Shown in pieces: positions 48,668 through 58,195 of a stretch of 64,000 nt of DNA; within the stretch, counting starts at the first letter, position 1; the number at the start of each line of letters is the position of its first letter. The notes under the pieces are model-generated. The model worked only from the letters and a program-made list of their open reading frames with translations, ran no database searches and had not been told where the DNA came from. Origin of the DNA: Rahnella variigena (lineage in GTDB: Bacteria; Pseudomonadota; Gammaproteobacteria; Enterobacterales; Enterobacteriaceae); NCBI RefSeq assembly GCF_003610915.1, contig NZ_NSDJ01000001.1, forward strand, positions 930,001 to 994,000, written 5' to 3'. The translations under genes were made by a program, and so were the position numbers.

Positions 48668-49573
48668 ATGATGTTACGACCTTCAGGAGTCATCAGCGCC
48701 ATGTTAACCCCCTGGAAAGCAGGGAAGCCGGACATGGACATGTTGCGCAAAATTGTCGATTTTCAGATAGCGGCTGGCCTGAGTGCTCTGTTCCCGGTGA
48801 GTTCGGTGGGCGAAGCCGGTTATATGGACGTTGAGCAAAAGCGTGCGGTAGTCGAAACCGTCGTTGAACAGACTGCCGGACGTGTCCCCGTCTGGGCGGG
48901 GATCCCGGCGACCACGGCGGATGAAAGCATCGCACTGGCACATGCGGCAGAACGCGCCGGTGCCAGCGGGGTCGTGCTGATGCCGCCTTCGTTTTATCAC
49001 TATGATGCTGCGACGCTGACCACTGTTTTTCGCCAGGTTGCCAGCGCGGTAAATCTGCCGTTATGCCTGTATAACATCCCGTTTTTCGCCGATCCGTTAA
49101 GTGCCGAAAGTGTCGCTGAACTGGCAGCCCATCCGAATATTGTCGGTATTAAAGATTCCAGCGGTGATGCCGTCGGCATGATGAAAATGCTGTCCTGTTG
49201 TCCGCAGGCAGACGCAGATTTTGCTGTGATGACCGGCCGGGAAGAATTTTTCTTCTCCGCATTATGTGCCGGAGCCACCGGCAGCGTGACCGCGACCGCA
49301 GGCGTTTTGCCGGAAGTGATGCGTAAAATTTATGATCTCTTCAGCGAAGGAAAAACGGAACAATCAAAGGCATTACAATTTGCCGCATTACCCGTGATGT
49401 CGATGATGGCGTCATTGCCTTTTCCGCTGGGATATAAACTTGGCATGTCATTACGTGGTTTCCCGTTGGGCGAAAATAAAATTCCGCTTTCGGATGAAAT
49501 AAAGCAAAAGATAGATGATTTAAGCTTTTCCCTGAATAAAGAAATAACCTCTCTCCTTACCCTGATAAAATAA
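48668..49573 (+). CDS. DHDPS/NAL-superfamily aldolase, probable 2-keto-3-deoxy sugar-acid aldolase
   Basis: 301 residues, class I aldolase barrel. The Schiff-base Lys lies in GIKDSSGD (about 158-165), the proton-relay Tyr in LYNIPF (about 135-140) and the carboxylate-binding loop at [12 protein letters not shown] (about 41-52). In its place E. coli has the class II metal-dependent RhmA. By context it should split 2-keto-3-deoxy-L-rhamnonate to pyruvate and lactaldehyde. That activity is inference; it is not dapA, since context and the loop differ. Confidence 0.8.
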   Translation: MMLRPSGVISAMLTPWKAGKPDMDMLRKIVDFQIAAGLSALFPVSSVGEAGYMDVEQKRAVVETVVEQTAGRVPVWAGIPATTADESIALAHAAERAGASGVVLMPPSFYHYDAATLTTVFRQVASAVNLPLCLYNIPFFADPLSAESVAELAAHPNIVGIKDSSGDAVGMMKMLSCCPQADADFAVMTGREEFFFSALCAGATGSVTATAGVLPEVMRKIYDLFSEGKTEQSKALQFAALPVMSMMASLPFPLGYKLGMSLRGFPLGENKIPLSDEIKQKIDDLSFSLNKEITSLLTLIK

Positions 49574-49587
49574 ACGGAGTTTACATT

Positions 49588-50805
49588 ATGATGGAATCAA
49601 GAGCATTACCTAAAATTAAAGAAATTCGTGCATATTTCATGGGCGGCGCGACCGCAGAAAAAGGCAGTGGCGGTGCGGATTATCATGACCAGCAGGAAAA
49701 ACACTGGATCGACGATAAAGTCTGTACGCCAATGAGTAAATATAAAGAATATGAACAATCCCGACAGTCATTCGGTATTAACGTATTGGGTACGCTGGTA
49801 GTTGAAATAGAAGCCGACAATGGCGTCACCGGTTTTGCGGTGTCTACGGCAGGTGAAATGGGGTGTTTTATTGTCGAAAAACATCTCAACCGTTTTATTG
49901 AAGGACGCTGTGTCTCAGAAATCAAACTGATCCACGACCAGATGATGCGATCCACGATGTTCTACGCCGGCAGCGGCGGTCTGGTGATGAATACGATTTC
50001 CTGCGTCGACCTGGCGCTGTGGGATCTGTTCGGTAAATGTGCGCAACTGCCGGTGTATAAACTGCTCGGCGGCGCAGTGCGCGATGAAATCCAATTCTAC
50101 GCCACGGGTTCACGTCCGGATCTGGCCAAAGAGATGGGCTTCATCGGCGGCAAAATGGTGACGCATTTTGGCCCGCATGATGGCGACCACGGCGTGCGTG
50201 AAACGGCTGCTATGGTGGCGGATATGCGCGAGAAATGCGGCCCGGATTTCTGGCTGATGCTTGACTGCTGGATGTCGATGGACGTTAATTTCGCTACCAA
50301 AGTAGCACATGCCTGTGCGCCTTATAACCTCAAATGGATTGAGGAGTGTCTGCCGCCGCAACAGTATGACGGTTACCGCGAAATCAAACGCAACGCGCCA
50401 GCCGGGATGATGGTCACCACCGGTGAACACCACGGCACGCTGGAGTCTTTCCAGACGTTGTCAGAAACCGGCGTCGATATCATGCAGCCTGATGTGGGCT
50501 GGTGTGGCGGGCTCACCACCTTGCTGGAAATCGCCGCCATCGCCAAGGCGAAAGGGCAATTAGTGGTGCCGCACGGTTCCTCCGTGTATTCACATCATGC
50601 GGTGATTACCTTCACCAATACGCCTTTCAGCGAGTTCCTGATGACTGCACCTGAGGCTGACCACACCCGTGCGCAGTTTGCGCCAATCCTGCTTAATGAG
50701 CCGGTGCCGGTGAACGGACGTATTCATAAATCGGTACTGGATAAACCGGGATTCGGGGTGGAATTAAATCCTGAGTGCAAATTAACCCGCCCATATCAGC
50801 ATTAA
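49588..50805 (+). CDS. rhmD: L-rhamnonate dehydratase
   Basis: 405 residues, nearly collinear with E. coli RhmD over the whole length ([37 protein letters not shown]). Enolase-superfamily metal ligands sit in [15 protein letters not shown] and TTGEHHG; the catalytic His is in [11 protein letters not shown]. It dehydrates L-rhamnonate to 2-keto-3-deoxy-L-rhamnonate. It starts 14 bases after the aldolase gene. The family can also act on L-lyxonate and L-mannonate, so substrate is not absolutely fixed. Confidence 0.92.
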   Translation: MMESRALPKIKEIRAYFMGGATAEKGSGGADYHDQQEKHWIDDKVCTPMSKYKEYEQSRQSFGINVLGTLVVEIEADNGVTGFAVSTAGEMGCFIVEKHLNRFIEGRCVSEIKLIHDQMMRSTMFYAGSGGLVMNTISCVDLALWDLFGKCAQLPVYKLLGGAVRDEIQFYATGSRPDLAKEMGFIGGKMVTHFGPHDGDHGVRETAAMVADMREKCGPDFWLMLDCWMSMDVNFATKVAHACAPYNLKWIEECLPPQQYDGYREIKRNAPAGMMVTTGEHHGTLESFQTLSETGVDIMQPDVGWCGGLTTLLEIAAIAKAKGQLVVPHGSSVYSHHAVITFTNTPFSEFLMTAPEADHTRAQFAPILLNEPVPVNGRIHKSVLDKPGFGVELNPECKLTRPYQH

Positions 50806-50840
50806 TTTCTGCGACAGACTATTTATCCGAACGTTTACTT

Positions 50841-50881
50841 CGGCCTGTTATTGATATCCTTTTTTGACTAATAACAGGCCG
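50841..50881 (+). other. Intra-operon hairpin between rhmD and the transporter gene
   Basis: A perfect 12-base inverted repeat CGGCCTGTTATT / AATAACAGGCCG with a 17-base loop lies 21 bases before the transporter ATG. There is no T run after it, so mRNA processing or reduced downstream expression is more likely than full termination. Confidence 0.6.
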
Positions 50882-50901
50882 GTTATAAAAAGGTTCATAT
50901 T

Positions 50902-52203
50902 ATGACGACGATATTAAATAAAGCCGTTGAGAAAACCCGCTGGCGTCTGATTCCTTTTATGCTTTCGTTATATATATTGGCCTTTCTGGATCGGGCGAAT
51001 ATTGGTTTTGCGAAAGAGTCTTACCAGATTGATACCGGATTAAGTAATGAAGCTTTTGCGATGGGGGCGGGAATATTCTTCGTCGCTTATGCTTTTCTCG
51101 GTGCGCCGGGAAATTTATTAATGAAAAAGTTCGGTGCCAAACAATGGATTGGCTGCACCACGCTGGTGTGGGGCGTTCTCTCGTCAGCAATGGCTTTTGC
51201 CGACACGGAATTCAAATTCCTGCTGGTGCGTTTTCTGCTGGGTGCTGCCGAGGCCGGATTCTTCCCCGGCATGATCTACCTGACATCCCTGTGGTTTCCG
51301 GCCAAAAACCGGGCTTCAGTGATGGGATTATTTTATATGGGCGTTCCGCTGGCGCTGACGTTTGGCAGCCCGCTTTCTGGTGCGTTGCTGGAGATGCACG
51401 GTTTTGCCGGACATCCGGGCTGGTTCTGGATGTTTATGATTGAAGGGGTGCTGGCGGTGATGGCCGGTATCTGGACATTCTGGTATCTCGATAATGGCCC
51501 GGCGACGGCGCGTTTCCTGTCAGCTGAACAAAAACAGGCGCTGATCGGTGAACTGGCGAAAGAAGAGAAACTGAAACAGAATTCGCGCCTGCGGGATGCC
51601 TTCAGCATTCCGGCGATCTGGCACCTCGGGCTGGTTTATCTGATTATTCAGATTGGCGTTTACGGGCTGATTTTCTTCCTGCCGACGCAGGTCGCCAGTT
51701 TGCTGGGAACAAAAGTCGGTTTCAGTGCGTCGCTGATCGCGTCTGTTCCCTGGATTGCGGCGATGTTCGGCACCTTCTTTATTCCGCGCTATGCCGATAA
51801 AACTGGCCATTTACGTTCGATAGCCGCGTTCACCTTACTGGCCGCCGGGCTGGGGATTGGGGGTTCTGCTCTGGTTGCCAGTCCGGTGCTGGCGATAGGT
51901 GCGCTGTGCTTTGCCGCCGTTGGGTTTATTGCCGTACAGCCGGTGTTCTGGACCATTCCGACCACGTTGCTTAGCGGCAGTGCGCTGGCGGCGGGGATTG
52001 GTTTCATCAATCTGTTCGGGGCGATTGGCGGATTCCTGGCACCACAAATCCGTGTGGCCGCGGACAGTATGTTCTCGAATAATATTGCCGGCTTACTCAC
52101 CCTTTGCGGCATCACGTTGTTTGGCGTGGTCGCGATAGCGCTTCTCAGGGCAAAACCTGAAACACCTCAGTTACCGGAAAGCCAGCTGAAAACCAGTCAG
52201 TAA
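50902..52203 (+). CDS. MFS transporter (RhmT-like, sugar-acid uptake)
   Basis: 433 residues, 12 hydrophobic segments. The N-terminus LSLYILAFLDRANIGFAKESYQIDTGLSN is the signature of the anion:cation symporter family that takes up sugar acids and tartrate-like anions. As last gene of the rhamnonate operon it probably imports L-rhamnonate by proton symport. It may or may not be an orthologue of E. coli RhmT. Confidence 0.85.
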   Translation: MTTILNKAVEKTRWRLIPFMLSLYILAFLDRANIGFAKESYQIDTGLSNEAFAMGAGIFFVAYAFLGAPGNLLMKKFGAKQWIGCTTLVWGVLSSAMAFADTEFKFLLVRFLLGAAEAGFFPGMIYLTSLWFPAKNRASVMGLFYMGVPLALTFGSPLSGALLEMHGFAGHPGWFWMFMIEGVLAVMAGIWTFWYLDNGPATARFLSAEQKQALIGELAKEEKLKQNSRLRDAFSIPAIWHLGLVYLIIQIGVYGLIFFLPTQVASLLGTKVGFSASLIASVPWIAAMFGTFFIPRYADKTGHLRSIAAFTLLAAGLGIGGSALVASPVLAIGALCFAAVGFIAVQPVFWTIPTTLLSGSALAAGIGFINLFGAIGGFLAPQIRVAADSMFSNNIAGLLTLCGITLFGVVAIALLRAKPETPQLPESQLKTSQ

Positions 52204-52213
52204 AAGAGAAACT

Positions 52214-52239
52214 CAGGCGACCGGGGGACGGGTCGCCTG
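52214..52239. terminator. Terminator between the convergent transporter gene and panM
   Basis: CAGGCGACC / GGTCGCCTG stem. On the minus strand AGTTTCTCTTTT follows; on the plus strand there is little T, so it is a moderate terminator. Confidence 0.65.
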
Positions 52240-52245
52240 TAGCAC

Positions 52246-52623
52246 TTATTTGCGCCACACACCTTTTTCATTGTGAAAACCACATGCCTGCATAAACGCA
52301 TCCAGCACGGGCTCAGGTTCTGCTTTCATCGTCCAGCTTTTCACCTGCGGCAGCTGCGCCTGCACATCTTCCATCAGATACAGCCCGACACCGCGACGAC
52401 GCGTGACGTCGCGCACCAGCAAATCACTCAGTTCAGCCTGATTACCATCGAGCGTGATTTTCACCGCGCCCAGAATGCGTTCATTAAACACCGCCGCAAA
52501 CAGCGCACGGTCGTTTTGCAGGCTGGCTTGCCAGTCACTTTCAGTTTGCTCCGGCCAGATTTTTGCCAGATCGATCAGGTCCTGCGCGCTGAGTGACGTC
52601 AGTTTTTGGATAGTTAGTTTCAT
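52246..52623 (-). CDS. panM: PanD maturation factor PanM (PanZ)
   Basis: 125 residues, GNAT fold. The acetyl-CoA loop is VTRRRGVGLYL (about 72-82). It binds the aspartate decarboxylase zymogen PanD and triggers its self-cleavage, with coenzyme A as a feedback signal. It lies next to livK, as in E. coli; livJ, which flanks it there, is missing. Confidence 0.9.
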   Translation of the reverse strand: MKLTIQKLTSLSAQDLIDLAKIWPEQTESDWQASLQNDRALFAAVFNERILGAVKITLDGNQAELSDLLVRDVTRRRGVGLYLMEDVQAQLPQVKSWTMKAEPEPVLDAFMQACGFHNEKGVWRK

Positions 52624-53028
52624 GATGCGAAAGGTGAGAAAAAGGAGGCGATCAGTGTAGCGGATCGTTCTGCAGAACGGGCGTAACTTTTTTTGTACAG
52701 TAACAGGTCGAAAAGTTTTTTAGCGATCTCTGCATAAGCGATAAATGTTGGCTTTAATCAATAAAGCCAGTGTTAACGACTGATTGTTTACATCCGAGCC
52801 CGCCTTTTCACCCAAATAAAATTCTGTTTACACCTCATATTTCTGATTGTGCTATTTGATTTGCAGAAGAAAATTCCTGTTTAATGATATGAATTATAAA
52901 GTCTTATTCGAAAATAAGACGAAATAAGCCGTTAACTCGTTATTACTTATACTAAATTTCCTAAGTGATGATGTTTTAAACAGGCAACAAAGAGCAAACC
53001 ACAACACACACATGAACGGGGTAATCGG
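52624..53028. other. A+T-rich regulatory region between panM and livK
   Basis: About 400 bases without a credible frame, strongly A+T-rich from 52680 on. A possible -10 TATACT is at 52948-52953, but no good -35 is at the right distance. In E. coli livK is controlled by Lrp and leucine; the A+T-rich tracts would suit Lrp binding, which I cannot map by eye. Confidence 0.5.
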
Positions 53029-54141
53029 ATGAAAGCAATGAAGGGTAAGATCTGGCTGGCAGGTTGTATTGCATTAGCAATGAGTCAGGCGGCATTCGCA
53101 AAAGATATTAAAGTCGCCATTGTTGGTGCTATGTCAGGTCCGGTCGCCCAGTACGGTGACATGGAATTTACAGGTGCAAAACAAGCCATCGCTGACATCA
53201 ACGCCAAAGGCGGCGTGAAAGGTGACAAACTGGTTGGCGTGGAATATGACGATGCCTGTGACCCGAAACAGGCGGTTGCGGTAGCGAACAAAGTGATCAA
53301 CGACGGTATCCGTTATGTGATCGGCCACCTGTGCTCTTCCTCTACTCAGCCTGCTTCTGACATCTATGAAGATGAAGGCGTGCTGATGATCACTCCGGCC
53401 GCGACCAACGCTGACCTGACCACCCGCGGTTATAAAATGGTGATGCGCACCACCGGTCTGGATTCCGATCAGGGCCCGACCGCAGCCAAATACATCCTCG
53501 ACACCATCAAACCAAAACGTATCGCCGTTGTGCATGACAAACAGCAATACGGCGAAGGCCTGGCCCGTTCCGTGCAGGACGCGCTGAAAAAAGGTGGCGG
53601 CAACGTCGTTCTTTTTGAAGGTGTGACCGCCGGTGATAAAGACTTCTCCACGCTGGTGGCACGTCTGAAGAAAGAAAACGTCGATTTCGTTTACTTCGGC
53701 GGCTACTACCCGGAAATGGGCCAGATCCTGCGCCAGTCCAAGCAAGCCGGTCTGAACGCCAAATTCATGGGGCCGGAAGGCGTGGGCAACTCCTCATTGT
53801 CTAACATCGCCGGTGATGCCTCTGAAGGTATGCTGGTGACGCTGCCAAAACGTTATGACCAGGTCCCGGCTAACCAGCCAATCGTTGATGCGCTGAAAGC
53901 CAAGAAACTGGATCCAACCGGTCCGTTCGTCTGGACGACTTACGCTGCATTGCAGGCGCTGACCACCGGTATGGAACGCAGCGGCAGCATGGAACCGGCT
54001 GACATCGCTAAAAATCTGAAATCAGCGTCAGTGGATACCGTAATGGGTCCGCTGAGCTGGGATGAGAAAGGTGACCTGAAAGGATTCGAATTCGGTATTT
54101 TCGAGTGGCATAAGGACGGCACGTCTACCCCGATCAAATAA
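53029..54141 (+). CDS. livK: Branched-chain amino-acid binding protein
   Basis: 370 residues. Signal peptide cleaved after QAAFA (about residue 24). The mature part is a two-lobed periplasmic protein: [39 protein letters not shown] and [19 protein letters not shown], close to both LivK and LivJ. The conserved disulphide cysteines are in DDACDP and GHLCSS. It binds leucine and perhaps isoleucine and valine for LivHMGF. With no second copy in the window, LivK rather than LivJ is chosen by position. Confidence 0.93.
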   Translation: MKAMKGKIWLAGCIALAMSQAAFAKDIKVAIVGAMSGPVAQYGDMEFTGAKQAIADINAKGGVKGDKLVGVEYDDACDPKQAVAVANKVINDGIRYVIGHLCSSSTQPASDIYEDEGVLMITPAATNADLTTRGYKMVMRTTGLDSDQGPTAAKYILDTIKPKRIAVVHDKQQYGEGLARSVQDALKKGGGNVVLFEGVTAGDKDFSTLVARLKKENVDFVYFGGYYPEMGQILRQSKQAGLNAKFMGPEGVGNSSLSNIAGDASEGMLVTLPKRYDQVPANQPIVDALKAKKLDPTGPFVWTTYAALQALTTGMERSGSMEPADIAKNLKSASVDTVMGPLSWDEKGDLKGFEFGIFEWHKDGTSTPIK

Positions 54142-54187
54142 TGGTCTTAACACCTTTCGCTGCGAAGAGAGAGGTATTCACCGTTCT

Positions 54188-54316
54188 GCTCCCTCCCCTG
54201 CGAAGGGGAGGGTTGGGGTGGGGTATTAATGGCGAATCAAAGACTTGAAGTGTGCTTTGGCTTTAGTTTTGCCATTAAAACCCCCTCCCGGCCTCCCCCT
54301 TCGCAGGGGGAGGAGC
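54188..54316. repeat. REPIN-like element, copy 2, between livK and livH
   Basis: Same facing arms as at 16186-16315: left GCTCCCTCCCCTGCGAAGGG, right CCTTCGCAGGGGGAGGAGC. The inner flanks TTAATGGC / GCCATTAA also pair, so the whole element can fold into one long hairpin. It occupies most of the 214-base gap inside the liv operon. Confidence 0.88.
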
Positions 54317-54355
54317 TATGCAAGTCTTCAAACCCTTGATTAATAAGGATAGGGT

Positions 54356-55282
54356 ATGTCAGAGCAGTTCCTCTATTTCATTCAGCAGATGTTCAACGGT
54401 GTCACGTTGGGCAGCACTTATGCGCTGATCGCCATTGGTTACACCATGGTTTACGGCATTATCGGCATGATCAACTTCGCCCACGGCGAGGTGTATATGA
54501 TCGGCAGTTATGTCTCCTTTATCGTAATCGCCGCTCTGATGATGATGGGTATCGACGCCAGCTGGTTGCTGATCGGTGCCGGTTTTATCGCCGCGATTGT
54601 GATTTCCAGTGCCTACGGCTGGAGTATTGAACGCGTGGCGTATAAGCCGGTGCGTAACTCCAAGCGTCTGATTGCACTGATTTCTGCCATCGGGATGTCC
54701 ATTTTTCTGCAAAACTACGTCAGCCTCACACAGGGCTCACGCGATCTCGCTTTACCCAGTCTGGTGACCGGCCAGTGGACTCTGGGCGAGGCGAATGGTT
54801 TCGCCGCGACCATCAGCACCATGCAACTGATTATCTGGATAGTCACGTTTGTCGCGATGCTGGCGCTGACGCTGTTCATCCGTTATTCGCGTATGGGACG
54901 TGCCTGCCGCGCTTGTGCGGAAGATCTGAAAATGGCCAGCCTGCTGGGGATCAGCACTGACCGCGTGATCTCGCTGACTTTCGTCATTGGCGCATTAATG
55001 GCCGCCGTCGCGGGCGTTCTGCTCGGTCAGTTCTACGGCGTGATTAACCCCTACATCGGCTTTATGGCCGGGATGAAAGCCTTCACCGCGGCGGTTCTCG
55101 GCGGCATCGGCAGCATTCCGGGCGCGATGATCGGCGGCCTGATTTTAGGCGTGGCCGAAGCGCTGACCTCGGCGTATCTGAGCACCGAATACAAAGATGT
55201 GGTGTCCTTCGCCTTGCTGATCGTCGTGTTGCTGGTGCTGCCAACCGGTATTCTCGGACGTCCGGAGGTTGAGAAAGTATGA
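54356..55282 (+). CDS. livH: Branched-chain amino-acid permease LivH
   Basis: 308 residues, about eight hydrophobic segments. Signature [32 protein letters not shown] (around 14-45) and [13 protein letters not shown] (about 252-264). One of two membrane subunits of the HAAT importer. The stop overlaps the livM start (ATGA). Confidence 0.96.
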   Translation: MSEQFLYFIQQMFNGVTLGSTYALIAIGYTMVYGIIGMINFAHGEVYMIGSYVSFIVIAALMMMGIDASWLLIGAGFIAAIVISSAYGWSIERVAYKPVRNSKRLIALISAIGMSIFLQNYVSLTQGSRDLALPSLVTGQWTLGEANGFAATISTMQLIIWIVTFVAMLALTLFIRYSRMGRACRACAEDLKMASLLGISTDRVISLTFVIGALMAAVAGVLLGQFYGVINPYIGFMAGMKAFTAAVLGGIGSIPGAMIGGLILGVAEALTSAYLSTEYKDVVSFALLIVVLLVLPTGILGRPEVEKV

Positions 55283-56568
55283 AGCGCCTGAATCTGTTAA
55301 ATGCGCTGGTCTCGGCTTTCGTTCTGCTGGTGCTGGCCGCGTTCATCATGGGATTACAGCTGAGCCTCGACGGTACAAAACTGGTGGTCAACGGGGCCGG
55401 TGAAGTGCGCTGGACGTGGATTGCCATCGGCTGCGCCATCGTCTTCGTGTTTCAGTTGTTCCGCCCGATGGTCAGCAGCAGCCTGAAAAAAGTCTCCGGA
55501 CCGGGCTGGGTTTTGCCGAGCTTTGATGGCTCGACGCCGAAACAAAAACTGCTGGTGCTGGTGCTGATTATCGCCGCTATCGCCTGGCCGTTTATCGTCT
55601 CGCGCGGCACGGTGGATATCGCCACGCTGACCCTGATCTACATCATGCTGGGTCTCGGTCTGAACGTGGTGGTCGGATTGTCCGGCCTGCTGGTACTGGG
55701 TTACGGCGGTTTTTATGCCATCGGCGCTTACACCTACGCGCTGCTCAATCACTATTACGGCATCGGATTCTGGGAAGCATTACCGCTGGCCGGACTGGTG
55801 TCGGCGGCGTTTGGTTTCCTGCTCGGATTCCCGGTGCTGCGGTTGCGGGGTGACTATCTGGCGATTGTGACGCTCGGGTTCGGCGAAATCGTCCGTATCC
55901 TGCTGCTCAATAATACCGAACTGACCGGCGGGCCGAACGGCATCAGCCAGATCCCGAAACCGACGCTGTTCGGGCTGGAATTCAGCCGGACACCGCGTGA
56001 CGGCGGCTGGGACACGTTCAGTAATTTCTTCCATGTGGCGTACGATCCGAGCGACCGCATTATCTTCCTGTATATGGTGGCGCTGCTGCTGGTGATCGCG
56101 ACCTTGTTCATCATCAACCGTCTGCTGCGTATGCCGCTGGGGCGTGCGTGGGAAGCGTTGCGTGAGGATGAAATTGCCTGCCGTTCGCTGGGGCTGAACC
56201 CGACCCGCATCAAACTGACCGCATTCACCATCAGCGCCGCATTTGCCGGTTTCGCCGGTACGCTGTTTGCCGCGCGTCAGGGCTTTGTCAGCCCGGAATC
56301 CTTCACCTTTGCGGAATCCGCTTTCGTGCTGGCTATCGTCGTGCTCGGCGGGATGGGCTCGCAGTTTGCCGTCATTCTGGCGGCTATTTTGCTGGTGGTT
56401 TCCCGTGAACTGATGCGTGACCTCAACGAATACAGCATGTTGCTGCTCGGTGCGTTAATGGTGCTGATGATGATCTGGCGTCCACAGGGCTTGCTGCCGA
56501 TGAAACGTGTTCATCTCAAACTGAAGCTTTCGAAGAAACAAATCGCGGATCAGGGGGAACAGGCATGA
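55279..56568 (+). CDS. livM: Branched-chain amino-acid permease LivM
   Basis: 429 residues. An N-terminal extension of about 90 residues with two helices precedes the conserved core ([34 protein letters not shown]) and a long cytoplasmic EAA-like loop ([21 protein letters not shown]). Second membrane subunit; the length is typical for enterobacterial LivM. Overlaps livG by 4 bases. Confidence 0.96.
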   Translation: MKRLNLLNALVSAFVLLVLAAFIMGLQLSLDGTKLVVNGAGEVRWTWIAIGCAIVFVFQLFRPMVSSSLKKVSGPGWVLPSFDGSTPKQKLLVLVLIIAAIAWPFIVSRGTVDIATLTLIYIMLGLGLNVVVGLSGLLVLGYGGFYAIGAYTYALLNHYYGIGFWEALPLAGLVSAAFGFLLGFPVLRLRGDYLAIVTLGFGEIVRILLLNNTELTGGPNGISQIPKPTLFGLEFSRTPRDGGWDTFSNFFHVAYDPSDRIIFLYMVALLLVIATLFIINRLLRMPLGRAWEALREDEIACRSLGLNPTRIKLTAFTISAAFAGFAGTLFAARQGFVSPESFTFAESAFVLAIVVLGGMGSQFAVILAAILLVVSRELMRDLNEYSMLLLGALMVLMMIWRPQGLLPMKRVHLKLKLSKKQIADQGEQA

Positions 56569-57335
56569 GTACGCAACCTCTGTTAGCGGTTGAGGGATTG
56601 ATGATGCGTTTTGGTGGCCTGCTGGCGGTCAACAACGTGGCGCTGAACCTCAACCAGGGCGAAATTGTTTCGCTGATCGGCCCGAACGGTGCCGGTAAAA
56701 CCACGGTATTTAACTGCCTGACCGGTTTCTATAAACCGAGCGGCGGCACCATTAAACTGCGTGACCAGCATCTGGAAGGATTGCCGGGGCAGAAAATTGC
56801 CCGCATGGGCGTGGTGCGTACTTTCCAGCACGTGCGTCTGTTCCGCGAAATGACGGTGATTGAAAACCTGCTGGTCGCCCAGCATCAGCACCTGAAAAGC
56901 GGCGTACTGGCGGGGCTGTTCAAAACGCCGGGATTCCGTCGCGCCGAAGCGGATGCGCTCGATCGCGCTGCCGACTGGCTGGAACGTGTCGGATTACTCG
57001 AGCTGGCAAACCGTCAGGCGGGCAATCTGGCTTACGGTCAGCAACGCCGTCTGGAAATTGTCCGCTGCATGGTCACGCGCCCGGAAATCCTGATGCTCGA
57101 TGAACCGGCTGCCGGTCTTAACCCGCGTGAAACCGAAGAGCTGAATCAGCTGATTGCCGAACTGCGTAACCAGCACAACGTGTCGGTTCTGCTGATTGAG
57201 CACGACATGAAACTGGTGATGGGCATTTCCGATCGCATCTACGTAGTGAATCAGGGCACGCCGCTGGCACAAGGCACACCGGCTGAAATTCGTAATAATC
57301 CTGACGTGATCCGCGCCTATTTAGGCGAAGGTTGA
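56565..57335 (+). CDS. livG: Branched-chain amino-acid ABC ATPase LivG
   Basis: 256 residues. Walker [10 protein letters not shown] (about 38-46), the LivG-type signature LAYGQQRR in place of LSGGQ (about 155-162), Walker [13 protein letters not shown] and switch His IEHDM. A C-terminal helix [13 protein letters not shown] is typical. Confidence 0.96.
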   Translation: MSTQPLLAVEGLMMRFGGLLAVNNVALNLNQGEIVSLIGPNGAGKTTVFNCLTGFYKPSGGTIKLRDQHLEGLPGQKIARMGVVRTFQHVRLFREMTVIENLLVAQHQHLKSGVLAGLFKTPGFRRAEADALDRAADWLERVGLLELANRQAGNLAYGQQRRLEIVRCMVTRPEILMLDEPAAGLNPRETEELNQLIAELRNQHNVSVLLIEHDMKLVMGISDRIYVVNQGTPLAQGTPAEIRNNPDVIRAYLGEG

Positions 57336-57362
57336 TGGGCGAAGGCTAAGGGACAGAACAAG

Positions 57363-58064
57363 ATGTTGTCATTCAATCAGGTATCCGCCCATTACGGCAA
57401 AATTCAGGCGCTGCATGAAGTCAGCCTGAGTATTAATAAAGGGGAAATCGTCACGCTGATCGGCGCGAACGGCGCGGGTAAAACCACGCTGCTCGGCAGT
57501 TTGTGTGGCGAACCGCGTGCGACGAACGGCTCGATCATTTTCGAAGGTCAGGACATCACGCAGTGGCAAACCGCCAAAATCATGCGCGGCGATATCGCGA
57601 TTGTGCCGGAAGGCCGTCGCGTGTTTTCACGTATGACGGTGGAAGAGAATCTGGCGATGGGCGGATTCTTCGCCACGCGCGACCAGTATCATGCCCGTCT
57701 GGAACGCGTGTTTACGCTGTTCCCGCGTCTGAAAGAGCGCCGCATTCAGCGTTCGGGCACCATGTCCGGCGGTGAGCAACAGATGCTGGCAATTGGTCGT
57801 GCGCTGATGAGCCAGCCGCGTTTGCTGCTGCTCGATGAGCCGTCGCTGGGACTGGCACCCATCATCATCCAGCAGATTTTCGACACCATCCAGCAACTGC
57901 GCGAAGAAGGGATGACCATCTTCCTGGTCGAGCAAAATGCCAATCAGGCGCTGAAACTCGCCGACCGTGGTTATGTGCTGGAAAACGGTCATGTGGTGCT
58001 GGAAGATACCGGCGCGGCCTTGCTGGCGAACGAAGCGGTGCGTGCGGCCTATCTCGGTGCATAA
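57363..58064 (+). CDS. livF: Branched-chain amino-acid ABC ATPase LivF
   Basis: 233 residues. Walker A GANGAGKTT (about 37-45), signature MSGGEQQM (about 135-142), Walker B LLLLDEPSLGLAP and VEQN in place of the switch His motif, as usual for LivF. Last gene of the liv operon; a terminator follows. Confidence 0.96.
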   Translation: MLSFNQVSAHYGKIQALHEVSLSINKGEIVTLIGANGAGKTTLLGSLCGEPRATNGSIIFEGQDITQWQTAKIMRGDIAIVPEGRRVFSRMTVEENLAMGGFFATRDQYHARLERVFTLFPRLKERRIQRSGTMSGGEQQMLAIGRALMSQPRLLLLDEPSLGLAPIIIQQIFDTIQQLREEGMTIFLVEQNANQALKLADRGYVLENGHVVLEDTGAALLANEAVRAAYLGA

Positions 58065-58102
58065 AGTGGCTTCACATTTTAAAAATCTGTGATAAATCTG
58101 GT

Positions 58103-58137
58103 AAACCGCACGGCAAGCGCTTTGCGGTTTTTATTTT
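58103..58137 (+). terminator. Terminator of the liv operon
   Basis: AAACCGCA / TGCGGTTT stem with an inner loop of 12 bases, followed by TTATTTT, 38 bases after livF. Confidence 0.8.
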
Positions 58138-58195
58138 GTCTATAAATTAACATCTCTTACATTCTTATAACTTTGCACATCATCAGGAACATGTC

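Noticed and set aside
48668..49573. dapA (dihydrodipicolinate synthase)
   Set aside because: It sits within an IclR-controlled rhamnonate operon, the substrate loop differs from that of DapA, and lysine genes are not nearby.
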